Source: Monocercomonoides exilis (taxonomy: Eukaryota; Preaxostyla; Oxymonadida; Polymastigidae). From it: DNA of 64,000 bases. Positions 57,201-63,910 of this stretch are shown piece by piece. Numbering within the stretch: the stretch's first letter is position 1; the number at the start of each line of letters is the position of its first letter. Position numbers and translations under genes: made by a program. The notes below the pieces were generated by a model. The model ran no database searches, was not told the origin of the DNA, and was given only the letters and a program-made list of their open reading frames with translations. The stretch lies in assembly GCA_001643675.2 (NCBI GenBank), contig LSRY02000064.1:355424-419423 (forward strand), written 5' to 3'.

Positions 57201-57371
57201 GGATGCTGGAGGGCAGAACGAGGGGAAAGGGTGACGTTGATGTGGGTGAAGCGGGAATTGTTTGGGCATTTCCCAGGAGAAGCAGCGGCGATGACGATGA
57301 CGGATGCAATTTTATATGAGGAGAGCAAAGACAACATCTCGAGCTGCGAGAGTCTTGTGGAATATTTTTAA
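45270..57371 (+). CDS. Giant type I membrane protein with eight-module ectodomain and pseudokinase tail (gene 3)
   Basis: 4033 codons without intron, from ATG 45270. Residues 1-24 form a signal peptide (YHLFLFAIAVLFVREIDA). The ectodomain contains about eight copies of a 350-430 residue module. Each opens with a hydrophobic strand and CG....PC..., for example VPLVVFLW...CGFEEAPCSSI and LRFLVLYK...CGSEAEPCQSF. Each ends in Gly-rich FE.C.A..GGG turns typical of beta-helix rungs. A TM helix lies at about 3600-3625. The cytosolic tail repeats that of gene 1: acidic juxtamembrane segment (EMSPEEQWRRAEREAEKKNE), Ser-rich linker, and kinase-like region (about 3775-4005) with RWKAPELL and IGMMLWECLT but no Gly loop, HRD or DFG. 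The last 605 codons are almost the same as gene 1; the middle modules (47.4-55.5 kb) are G-rich on the coding strand and not shared. Role inferred only from architecture. Confidence 0.85.
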   Translation: MMPSRYHLFLFAIAVLFVREIDAEIVSKENEDLLLKGELITDSSKEKGRYTEIKNNCKPEYSNYRKQRGKDDGGNKNQEIGKKANQKNGFNEMIDCFICEGLIECSTLNSHFVVLNSTLEACCVLFVQKTLNGMVELIGNSVLKIKSVLIDFNSQSEVSAFVARGGEIYFESISALPTGLSRPIQSFVANEQDGDESTIKVSFVKSTLRQISIASSSSCLVQGLAGNVNIHECCFINVSQCMKQKRKVTLPQSQMKWVKCEVENSEFVGCDNPQYGAVIVPTEETLKMKNSSFERCTITHTPVNGSRNSYSSGDVVASSIVFSDMTSKIEPCLAIYAEKTATLIIDSCVFRNISSNIDRSLYGGAVHHEGNGYHKSRGCNYTNCSSKYAGGALNIETKGDKFVQSCIIIGSSSMHYSGVFLNFVSNNSIFNNNLVRECTASNYGADAGVFVGNNTAIFSECKFSSCISDNYCGTLSFVWLEEGSSAGIVYIYFCIFDNNTVKMKDGGCDIGSWNGSYYINKVVKESFVSSFSLSTQSVRVMIGGINHTEWLPNPPIENLFVHVSSVLGDDSRSGCGCEVIPCQSIGKGVFQRKDGQWLIVSEGAYSHDCLPVLDMNVNLNGGNMETSTLTSCGTGNGKALFEVTTGSLAIEHFKIVHSSSESDPGSSVAAMSGNGKMELSDCEVRSKEEDSVPFTKSMIVVEQGLATFRFVGFMNFRSSKQLISFSSPTEISVEAVEFHSITRTIGDGAVLEVNVKSGEELSLNNISFDKCKSCGGNGGGVWVELERGGTFEMGNTSDVSKGVRMRECEAMVNENTGKGGCGGGVYINVGDGVDSFVLKRVQFVGCIAVKGKSLFVNAEQLSGLINRNSIGFDLVQSDLEELRGRESSIMDEGASVPLVVFLWTNTTSFGHVGGKDGVDFSRCGFEEAPCSSIKQAINVWFSEKNRFIKIQSPFVLSEELSVNSYEWNITGSEPETQVEVESSGNGEQEGVVETSVKAWIGDLSVCVGDGMGVYQAVVVCRSGVLSMSKCGMKGSVGVVGLSFAKVVGGQVEISEMGISAIEFGEASVLVAGGGSRRNSSNDGSCCLKVNDSVFEQIRMRDGSVVRCGDGVDVNVKNCTFTRVSRTSGSGGSVCVEDGQSTKETAVVVSESEFEESVVEGDGAGGGGIWGRVTATRKVEIGSCTLKGCRAPSGEKRGYGGGMYLDVVEASAPFVVAAPQFTGENPNAAKEGNNLFVVSPNLMVSMSNSTLPFAAEMEGMELDSMRGFNGSDRSESIPLILYFKEVGSKIYVSGEGGKDIAVCGFDEYPCKSADYCLARLGSKEEKQVAVKGSVTMEREIDLSDVDIRGEGERRAEMDVISVVERVSGKMMRSQGVTRIRKLDIKLPAQLGNGMSAAFYSWAVGGELKIEDCWMGMKSGEAEEIGYCLICAEGKVLSLNWVRIEDMKSSQPLFSLSLIPIAAEEERGNNRSIEIRNSSFTSVTIPANDCVALFGSRIEVGLEMEECNISDVVSEGSGEGGAMKFVVEGLGWVEVMKCMIDGCKAETTAFGKGGGIYVECGRGFPVSFSEIVFERCDAYCGKNIFAKGYKLWSDIEKSKLNVEIPLEKERLNEFVGYDEEESVLVPLAAFVAVLEGKGYVGGESGIDYPKCGNEWFACKTIGYVGEWRFRGEKADVLLQNTFCFRDLIVLDEQSFEICAQNEGGEVRVEGGGGGGEGSGLIEIQSNVQLEKMALVLPSVFEPVARECLFLSKSASLMLEEMEIKMEASGQGCKYWIVKSVGGSVKVRGMVIRRAEFTGAGVIEMSGAEVLGNVNGLVMEEIKMKGVGGLVVMKGGAKVEVMNSSVKEATFENHCGMSLERGSGLVMTECNMSGVKREGGDGGGVAGVVGSGQRVEMKGCVLKTMGCSSSGSGGGSVKMVVEKGGEFVFDSNEVRESKVPALEGNGGGAHLTLEDKDLRYSMKGLILEENDAKYGKDVYLVCPSPREIVDPQLWSGSASKEEEERRKWVVDPGDERMNMTLLRFLFPLDEDIIYVDEELGREVDGCGSSVNPCNELGYGYGKLGDAKTILHIQYKAKLVSLIERADAKLTIRGEELKSELIVEEAGRVVLKSGTQSTWLTFQNVVFTLHGSGGEYDDVIVGNVGRVWIVGCEFGSKNGTQAECSRWIVCGGGSSVQIENSTVGALEFVGRGGLCKITSGSVVMVGCFVEDVKGKENSMIMCQEGASVCVNGTTITGCEMGSGGLIEARNASTVEILEGTKFEGCSSDSGDGACLHCEVVGSRRVAIKNAVFKRCIVNERCGRGGGIYLRLKDDVESDIELSGLEFGENIAFAGRDVFVECEELNKSVKAERLQIEMFDTDGRQIAFMEGTDNGAFNGLVVDLGLFLFQYCSGTVAVCSQTGIDIAGCGRAEMPCNTFWSGFQHVNWPASGMKQMVLEGTMSVRDTFCVSLLRIVSSSDEKNCVIHFEADLEAVEGDEVFLASEDASFSGISFVIPSAFAPERVCLVLLDPEAASFAEFSFKNCSFQYVESVKGNIAIGYCLIEAKGGMVGIENCTFGNFLFSTPPLVFLSAATIDGCTFESMETPNSKQGGAIKVNFGANYQLIVKKTKLIGCGCSMEEGKGGGMYVDCTESTADEPFVFENMMFEMNKAFAGENIFVVSSCLNRTVTERSFLFSYEQTSTNGKEFMGSDDQFVDTDLLRFLVLYKSSTIHVSSSGADVKRCGSEAEPCQSFWSGMSHIVRNESGMEIAISGETTVADEYDVSMLRIGSYGSDAGEQLKGKVIIVGKQSGRTGGYFVNRERLEVELIHFVIRAQFDSLSNCVIVNEEGRLEVKKCGVEMRDVNGDVAGCSFVEMRKGELNVEGLEMEASVIEKSVFVIFEECRCKCKGLSLLATEIRRGCLFEIANGLGRANERGKLELNDSSLSMISRGGNGGSVIHIGATGGGAGADNVSEMDVEVSNCEFVDCKAEASMGGGVMFVWLREGGALRVRDTTMMRCSCSSQGRGGGVYIGTDLGGKLDFVFERMALKGNTAGVGNDIYVRCVNISQQINETQFRFSLRESDYSRRNAIFGCDTTDHVLDTDLMDFITIYESDMIVVCSLDEKKGKDARQCGTAKLPCVSVGYGAQHLTNELMSVMLVDEVSVIEGEVSLKNMTLESRSKSTARVEVVNGMEQTRECVIEVTEHVVLSFVRFEFGERMLNGYSVFISVVNDSVSVENCVFGALEPSATLCVVPFCLIHITAGEGLIGGCSICGLSFSEAIFEIEHSSFTISSCNFTEMECRNNVVRQCEGNLAVRNSSISIKDEEGTCEAGVSCSSVSSVQMESCTIRGRSVENEKGCVVSFVKCGNVKIDSCSFLGSTTGSEKENGFKGDADICLWNGSIVSVDNCEVLMKDSTISNSSEGGITISGGNVNIEKGEFIDNNPSIEGYPSLRRNIICSDSASLTISSLKGGDGLMPNSSFWILNDGCTLGGIAGERPSSFFIPRLEEVSVNESGSKIFVQFKGSLFVPCDLSFRLVYKTGDVELVETYRFEEDSFVSENEVIGRVPSENISLASDETEVSVTILFGKQSAETFPLILKNRSEHKGNGDERIAEGRKEGKSIWPIIVIIMAIILIIVLIGFILFAIRWKKAKNENNDLREIVNDNIRKDPKAFEMVTMEMSPEEQWRRAEREAEKKNEERIKKRVYDKTMEHSESSEHLLSESGSTEYILGRDSDKIPEWMLEKVEEEEIRKQAPSPSISSTSTTDTSDTESTFVRGEDLCPTTSSMSNLVDAMACSSPHEKLIVDLRDSLFMLLHGRNKTKEMAIGTLQEREQTAAQILFWVANLALHSFDEMENKLQSLANLSPLIVLFSEHMVICIALHSDCSSSDSDSSSISSSTVVTSTSEDDDERDSLPSSAFEDEEDNRNECLRWKAPELLNRTKKHATKKTVVFSIGMMLWECLTLKVPFGEYEGEVAGQKIVNGERPCGGESEASGMHELVKGCWRAERGERVTLMWVKRELFGHFPGEAAAMTMTDAILYEESKDNISSCESLVEYF

Positions 57372-58223
57372 AGAAGCAGATGAGGAAATATCCAGAAAAG
57401 GAATTCAAAACAAATTGTGAATCTGCTTCTGAAAGATTGAAAATTCGAAAACAATGCAGGTGGAAGAAAATTAAAAGAGAACAATCTTTTTCTTTGGAGA
57501 TAATGGACAGCATGAGAATGGATTGAAATGTGCACTTATGCTCACTGGGGAAAATAATTGAAAATTTTGTCTTTTTCTGTTTTGTTTGCTGAAATTTTGA
57601 TTCAGTTAATTTCAATAAAATGGTGATGGATTTTGAAAAGGATCATTGGATTCAATGAAGAGTTTGATGAAATTGCAAAATGAATGAATTTTCTTTTTCA
57701 AGTAATGTTTGTATTTTTTTAGTGAAAATACTCTTTCAATGAGAGAGTGTTGTGTTGATGGATGCAATGAACGATTTAAAAGAATATATTTTTAAGTGGT
57801 TTTGACAAAAGGATCGTTTGAGTGAAATGTGGAGCTTTTTGCTTTGTTGAACAAGGTTTTCGCACGTATTCAAAATACCAATTGATTTCACATGTTTATT
57901 TCGCATTTCAATACGTTTATGAACTTAGCATTTTGCTATTTAGAAATTAACTGGAGCTTTGCTTTTTCTTTATGCTTTTGAATATGTATTTATATTTATG
58001 CTTATATTTATGTTTATATATTTATTCAGAAATTGAAATTGATATTTGAATTTGAATTTATTTTAATCTGAAATGACATCCATTTTTTCGCATAAATTTC
58101 GTATCTAACTATTTATAATGTTTGTTGAGTTTGACATATATTTTTCATAAAAGCAACTTCACAATAATCACAATATTTTTTAGAAAAACTTCAAAAAAAT
58201 TAACAAATTACTGAGTGAAAGTG
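55558..58223 (+). repeat. Copy of the 3' segmental duplication of giant gene 1
   Basis: Collinear with 7810-10473 at a constant offset of 47748 through the stop codon, with similarity continuing to about 58220 and small indels in the AT-rich flank. Beyond GAGTGAAAGT the two loci are unrelated. Confidence 0.85.
57614..57619 (+). terminator. Putative polyadenylation signal AATAAA of giant gene 3
   Basis: Same position relative to the stop codon and same surroundings as 9867-9872 behind gene 1. Confidence 0.35.
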
Positions 58224-58799
58224 TGATTATTTTATCAATAATATTTTTAATTCATTCATGTATGTTTGTATCATGCACCAAAAATAATTCAAAATAATTA
58301 ATTTTTACAATAGTTTTTTGAAGAAACTATTTTTGTTTTTGTATTATATTGTTATTTGTTTCGAAATTTGAAAACTCATTCTCCTTAACAATCAGATCAC
58401 ACAGAAAAAATGAGTTGAGAAAAGAATGTTTTTATTCAGGAAAAATCAAAAAAGAAATTCATCAGTTTGTTTTCATTTGAAACTTTCCATAAATATTCAA
58501 TAACCTATTTTTCATAATTGATATAAATCGATATTTTAATTTTAATTGGAGTTGGGCTATAAATTCACTCTGACCTTTTTTAATAAAACTCAGAAACAAA
58601 GCAGGTTTGCTTCGGAATAATGCTCCTCGATGAAGATTATTGAACACGATTAATGGGTGTTTAAAATGGGAACTTAGCTAATACATTAATTCGTTTTTGA
58701 CACTATAATCCGTATTGGAAATGAAAGAAGAACCTTATTGAATAACAATCAAAGACATCTTGGGAAATAATTTTGATCTTGCTTATTGGAAAGAAAGAG
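58224..58799. other. AT-rich spacer before the retroelement
   Basis: No supportable gene. A 61-codon minus-strand frame at 58462-58647 (RGALFRSKPALFLSFIKKG) has protein-like composition and may be a fragment, but nothing ties it to a family. The left boundary of the retroelement lies somewhere near 58.8 kb, judged from the jump in GC content; no terminal repeat was found there. Confidence 0.35.
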
Positions 58800-58820
58800 A
58801 AAAAAATATGATCACAGAGT

Positions 58821-60350
58821 TTGAAAAGAAACCGAACTCGTCCAACACAGTCCGGAGCTCTTGATTCTGTACAGATGAAAAAGGAAAAGAAAGAACGACA
58901 GAGGAGAAGATCTTGTAAGAGATCGAGCGAGTCCGAGTCGGATGCAAATTACATTGACATGATCGCGAGAAGGAAGCAAGGACAGCGTGAGAAAGGAAAT
59001 CGCATATATAGCCGGATGAAGAGACTGGAGGATGAAGATGACAGCAATTGGGATTCCAAAGACGAAGAAGAGCAGGAAGAGGAAGAGAGGTCGCAGATAT
59101 TTGTCAGAATTTTCCTTGTCGAATGGCTGACACTCTGGAGGCAGGCGGGAGAACTTAAACACTTTATAGTGTTATGAAAAGCTTTCTCAATTTGAATGAG
59201 TGATGACATCCTTTAAACCTTTATCCCGTTGAGTGAAAAGGAATTTTTAACTGGACAAATGAATGAAATTTGAAATGCCTTTGTTAGGAAAGCAATCACA
59301 GCTCAGGAAAGGAAGGACTTTCCCGAAGCGATCCGAGTAATTGAATTCCTCCAACTTGTTCTCGAATAGGGCTTAAAAGCAGCCAAAGCGATTATAGCCC
59401 TCACAGCAAAGGAGCTGAAGAAGACACAGCAATCCGAGGAGGAGAAAGAGCGGCTCAAAGGACTGTTCTGTGCGTACGCCCTGATAGCCGACTGCATCAG
59501 TTGCATTAATTTATTGAAAGTCGTGCTTTAGTCAAACTGGGAGAACGTGAAGGGGTTCCTTGAGGGAGGAAAGTCCAAAGAAATCCTAGAGAGCCTGAGG
59601 AGGTTGGTGGAAAGCACTAGCTTTTTTCGCCCAGAGGGGGATGTTCCAGGGTACGGAACATCCCCCGCTTCTCCCACAGCCTTCGGCCTTGTCTCAGCTA
59701 GGAGCGGACACTCAAGGAGGTTCAGCACAGGCAGGAACGCTCAAGGCTTCGCCTACAGGTAACTCCAAAAGCACGGCTTCGATTGGAGCTTCACGAATTT
59801 CAAGGAAAGAAGGAGGTCAACACAAGTCTTCCCACAGAACGCCCCAGCATCAGCTGGGAGAGTGGCCTCGATCACAGTTCCCCTCCCCCCAGCTCCCCCG
59901 AGGATACAGGGAGGATCAGCAACAGGGACAGCCCCTGGATCGAGCCAATGTGCCCAGAAAAAGCGAGTGGGAAGGAGGTTGCACTTCGCCGCGAGACAGA
60001 AATAAACGGAATGCTATCGAATTCCGAGAGAGTGACAATGCAACAGGGAATCTCACCCAATCGAGAGATGGATACGATAATGGAACCCGTGGGAGATTGC
60101 GAGAATATCGTAGAGGGATTGAGCCCGTTTGATCAAGAGATGAGGAGAAATCAAGAGATCTCGAGAGATCACGAGAAAGGATCATGAAGAGAGAGCATTG
60201 AAGGAGACTCCGTATATCCCCGCAAGACTAAGCAGAAGAACGAGCAGAAATCCGAGAAGGAGGAAGAGAAGGGAGCCTTGAGAGCTTCTGGGACTATTAT
60301 CGAGTCCCCAATTGGGATCGCCCTGGAGGTGAGCTCGAAGACAGCTATTG
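58821..60350 (+). pseudogene. Gag-like ORF of the DIRS-like element, interrupted by stops
   Basis: In one frame (codons starting at multiples of three) the sequence reads as a basic N-terminus (KKEKKERQRRRSCKRS), an acidic stretch, and then a helical region (AITAQERKDFPEAIRVIEF, AKAIIALTAKELKKTQQ, NWENVKGFLEGGKSKEILES) and a Pro/Ser-rich tail. It is broken by TGA at 59175, 59193 and 59271, TAA at 59214 and 59760, TAG at 59367 and 59529, and later stops. All of these can come from single transitions of Arg, Gln or Trp codons. The placement before RT and the basic/helical composition suggest Gag; no zinc knuckle was seen. Confidence 0.5.
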
Positions 60351-60531
60351 CAGATACTCTCGAAGGAGAAGTGAATACACAGATGCGGTTTGGCCACAAG
60401 ATGCCAGGAGAAAGGGAGAGGATAGTGATTGGACCACCGAAAGAGCCACTTCCTGGGAGACTGGTTAACAGACAAAGCAAGTGGAAGGAGATTGGTAGAG
60501 ATAAACAAGTTTGCCGTGGTTTAAGAGCTCA

Positions 60532-62421
60532 ATGGATGAGCCCCCATCCCAAATCTCACTCGAGGAGAGAAAACGCAAGCAGGAGTTTCGGGGGACGACG
60601 GAGATGAGGAACAATTATTCATCCCTCTTGCCGGAGGAACTGATAGACTGAGCGGTGAAGCCCATACAGAAGTCGGAGGTGAAGTGGTTCAACCCAACAT
60701 TCATGGTGATAAAGAAAAACGGAAAGTGGAGAAAGATCAAGGACTGCAGGGCGCTCAACGAGGAAGTGCAGGGAAAGCATTTCAAGATGGATTCCCAGGA
60801 GACAGTGGTGGAACTCCTGAAGGAGAACGATTGGATGACCACTCTGGACATATCGGGTGCATACCAACATGTCAAGGTGGACGAGCAATTCAGTCCCTTC
60901 CTGTGCTTCAGCTTTCAGAAGCAATGCCATTCTTACGTAGGGATGCCTTTTGGAGCGCAAGATGCGCCCAGAGGATTCACAAAGATAATGATACGAGCAG
61001 TGTCTTATATCAGAGAGAAGTGAATAGCGAAGCTAGAAATACTCTTGAACGATATTTTCCTCATGCATCCAGACAGGGATGCGTTAAGATTGATCTCGCA
61101 GGAGATAGCCCAGTTCCAGTGGAGTCTGGGCTGGATACTGTCGGAAGAGAAATTGAACTTGTAATCAACAAGGAGTGTGGAGTTCCTTGGATTGCTTTGG
61201 AACTCGGAAAAGATGGAAATGACGCTCCAAGAGAGGAAGAGAGTGCTGCTCCTGGAGGATGTGCGAACCTGGATAGCACTGGCAAAGAAGAGGAGGAGAC
61301 AAAAGACGAGAGACTTAGCAGCACTCCTCGTGAGGTTGAATTTTGTGAGGTTACAACACCCACCAGCGAGCTTGTGGATGAAGCGCATGCAATACATACT
61401 GAGGCAGGCAATAGCCCGCGGAGGCTGGAAGGGAACGGTGATAGTCAGCCCAATGATACTGGGAGAATTAACACACTGGAGAAAGATACTACAGGAAAAC
61501 AGACCAAGGAGTCTGAAGAGAAGGAACAGACCAGCGGTACTAACGACGGACGCTTCAGAGCTGGGATGGGGTGCAGTGCTAACAATACCGAGAGAGAACA
61601 AAGAGGAGAAGATATATGTCCACGGAAGTTGGACCATCCAGGAGAGCGCGTTTGCGATAAACGAGAAGGAGTCCAGAGCAGTGTTGAAGACTTTAGAAAG
61701 GAAAGGAGCATGGCTGAAAGAACAGAGGATAGATCATATTTGGTTGAATACAGACAACATGTCCACGAGATGGACAACACAGAAGAAGAAGGGAGAACCA
61801 TCTCTCATTCCAACACTGAGAGCATTAGAGAAGAAATTGAACAGCCTGGACATAAAAATACAAACAGAAAATATCCCGGAAGCACAAAACACGGAAGCAG
61901 ATGCACTCAGCCGGATGGCGAGAGAACAGGACAATGCACTGAGGTGGGAGAAAGTCGCAGAGATATTGCAAATAGTCGCACCGAGAACACAAGATATTAC
62001 TTAAGGACCGATTGCACCAGTACAATGCGGAAGAACTTGGAAACTATTTTCTCTGAGAAGGGAGAGATAGAAAGAAATACCAAAAGAAGAGATAGTGCGA
62101 GTCCATCCGTTCCTGAGAATCATTGGACGGGTGCTGAAAGAGAAGATGAACGAAGCTCAGAGGGAACGGACGATTCTGATTCTGCCAGCCTAGCGGGTGC
62201 AGACCTGGACCCCGCGACTGCAGCCTGGGCATTCGACAAAGACCCTGGGGACTTTTCAGGAGTGCATGATTCCGGGAGCGAGGATGAGAAGGGAAGGCTG
62301 GAAACTACCCCCAGGGGAGGTGATATCCGTCACACTGGAGAGGAAAATATTCCAGGAAGGTGCCTCTTCCTCACATGGGGAGAATACGTTGGAGCAAAAA
62401 ACATTGCAGCAGCAATTCTGA
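60532..62421 (+). pseudogene. Reverse transcriptase / RNase H of the DIRS-like element, inactivated
   Basis: Frame from ATG 60532. RT motifs: KSEVKWFNPTFMVIKKNGKW, DCRALNEEV, WMTTLDISGAYQHVKV, FLCFSFQ and YVGMPFGAQDAPRGFTKIM. The catalytic YxDD box is LLND (Leu for Tyr, Asn for the first Asp; near 61050). RNase H follows with its acidic residues kept (LTTDASELGWGAVL, NEKESRAVL, LNTDNMSTRW, NTEADALSRM). In-frame stops occur at 60649 and 61021 (TGA), 61162 and 62002 (TAA), and 62068 and 62191 (TAG). After the RNase H a conserved DIRS-like segment continues (RERTILILPA, stop, RVQTWTPRLQPG). The frame ends with TGA at 62419 and overlaps the recombinase frame by about 80 bp. No longer able to make an active enzyme. 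Confidence 0.8.
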
Positions 62422-63647
62422 AAAATCAAAAGAGTGAAAGAGATACGTGGAGAGCGCTACGAAGAATAAAGCAGTTTTTTGATAGAGAGAGCATGAATGA
62501 CACTGACACCCTCACATCCAGAGATGCCAAGTGGATTATGGCAGAGTTAACCGAAACGCAATCAAGCTCTAACCTGTCAAGAGGAGTGATATATCAGACG
62601 GTACGGAAAGTGCTTGATAAAATAAATCTGTTTAGAGAGATAAAGATTGATGGGAAGGACATAGAAATATTTTAAAAGACTTATGTGGGAGAGAAGCTGA
62701 GAATGGTCAAGCGACACAAATTAATGTGGGACTTGACAATCATCACGAAATGGGCAGAAGCCACCCACGATATGACGGACCCACAGATCCTCCAAAGGAG
62801 AGCTCTCATCCTGACCATGATCTTTGGAGTTTTAAGTCCAGCAGAGCTGGAAAGAATGAGAAGAGAGACAACGAAATTAAAAGATTATACAATACTCACA
62901 CAAGTACAAACCAAAACATCGGGAAGGGAGACGGTAAAGGTTATTATATATACACACCCCAATTCACGTATCGATGCAGCAGGGGAGCTCCAACGTTGGT
63001 TAGAGTTTACAAAGACAATTTTTCAGAATGAACAGGTGTGGTCTGACATAGAGGGGAGCGGGCCTTCAAATTTGCAGAGAATAAAGGAAGAACAAACAGC
63101 TATTCTTAGAGAGAACGGAATACCTGAAACTTTCACGGGGAACTCTATAAGACACGCAGTGATTACACACTTAGCAAGACAAGAAGGAGCGGACTGGAAG
63201 GCTATCAATGCTTATGCGAGATTGGCCTCGGGTTCGAGAGTGGCCCAGGAATATTACACCGAGCTACCAGTTCAAGACACGAGATGGATCCTGGAGACGA
63301 TCTGCGGCCCAGTACCCCTTGTAGGAAATGGAGACAAGTTGGAGAAGGACAGCGAGAAAGAGAATATAAGAAATGAGAATACAGAATCAGGAATAACGGA
63401 ATATTCAGGAGAAAGTTTGCAAGCTGGAGGAGAAGTGGAGGTGAGCAAGAGGAAGAGATCGAAGAGACGAGGGACTATTCGAGATAAGAGTTTACGGCAT
63501 GAGAGCGAAATAGCTGAACAACCCGAGCGTTGGGGAACACCCTTCATAGTTCCCAGTAGCGAAAGCGAGCTTACGGGAGAGAAGGATCCAACTCCGCTGA
63601 AGAGGAGGGGAAAAGATCGGAAGAGGCGTAGCGGAAGAAGTATTTAA
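62340..63647 (+). pseudogene. Tyrosine recombinase of the DIRS-like element, one stop, altered active site
   Basis: The frame shows an N-terminal helical DNA-binding part (SERDTWRALRRIKQFFDRES, IYQTVRKVLDKINLFREIK) up to a TAA at 62673, then continues from 62676 as the catalytic domain to 63647. Visible features: FGVLSPAELERM around box I, NSIRHAVITHLARQEGADWK where HxxR is expected (Asn for His, Arg kept), and ASGSRVAQEYYTE carrying the likely nucleophile Tyr. A basic, low-complexity tail follows (RKRSKRRGTIRDKS). Recombinases of this type integrate the circular DNA copy of DIRS elements. The His-to-Asn change and the stop suggest loss of function, although the stop alone could be read around by a downstream start. 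Confidence 0.7.
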
Positions 63648-63766
63648 CAGATAGGTAATGACACTGAAGAGGCAAGGGCCAAATCTATGTCGCCTCAAAG
63701 ATATACCAAGAGGGAGCGGGTATAGACCAGGAGGTTTGCACCACTATACGCACGCTCTCAACTCAT

Positions 63767-63858
63767 CCGCCGCACTAGATGGTGCTGGAAAGGGGGTTTT
63801 TGATCACACATACGGAGATAAAAGGGATTTCGAGACTCATTATTGAGGAGTAAACCTG
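63767..63858 (+). repeat. Left arm of the terminal hairpin of the DIRS-like element
   Basis: 92 bp starting CCGCCGCACTAGATGG and ending GGAGTAAACCTG. It pairs with 63911-64000, apart from two one-base indels. The loop (63859-63910) is 52 bp. Confidence 0.9.
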
Positions 63859-63910
63859 TCTCACTGCGTTCTATCAATTCGCAAAAAAGCTAATCTATTA
63901 ACGCAAGGAG

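Noticed and set aside
60684-62675. 663-codon plus-strand ORF across the RT/RNase H region
   Set aside because: Up to about 62340 it runs out of frame with the clear RT and RNase H motifs; only its last part is real, as the start of the recombinase frame.
58821-63647. Alternative genetic code (stop codons as Gln) in the retroelement
   Set aside because: All three stop codons interrupt the frames, and host genes here use TAA and TAG as ordinary terminators, so mutation is simpler than recoding.
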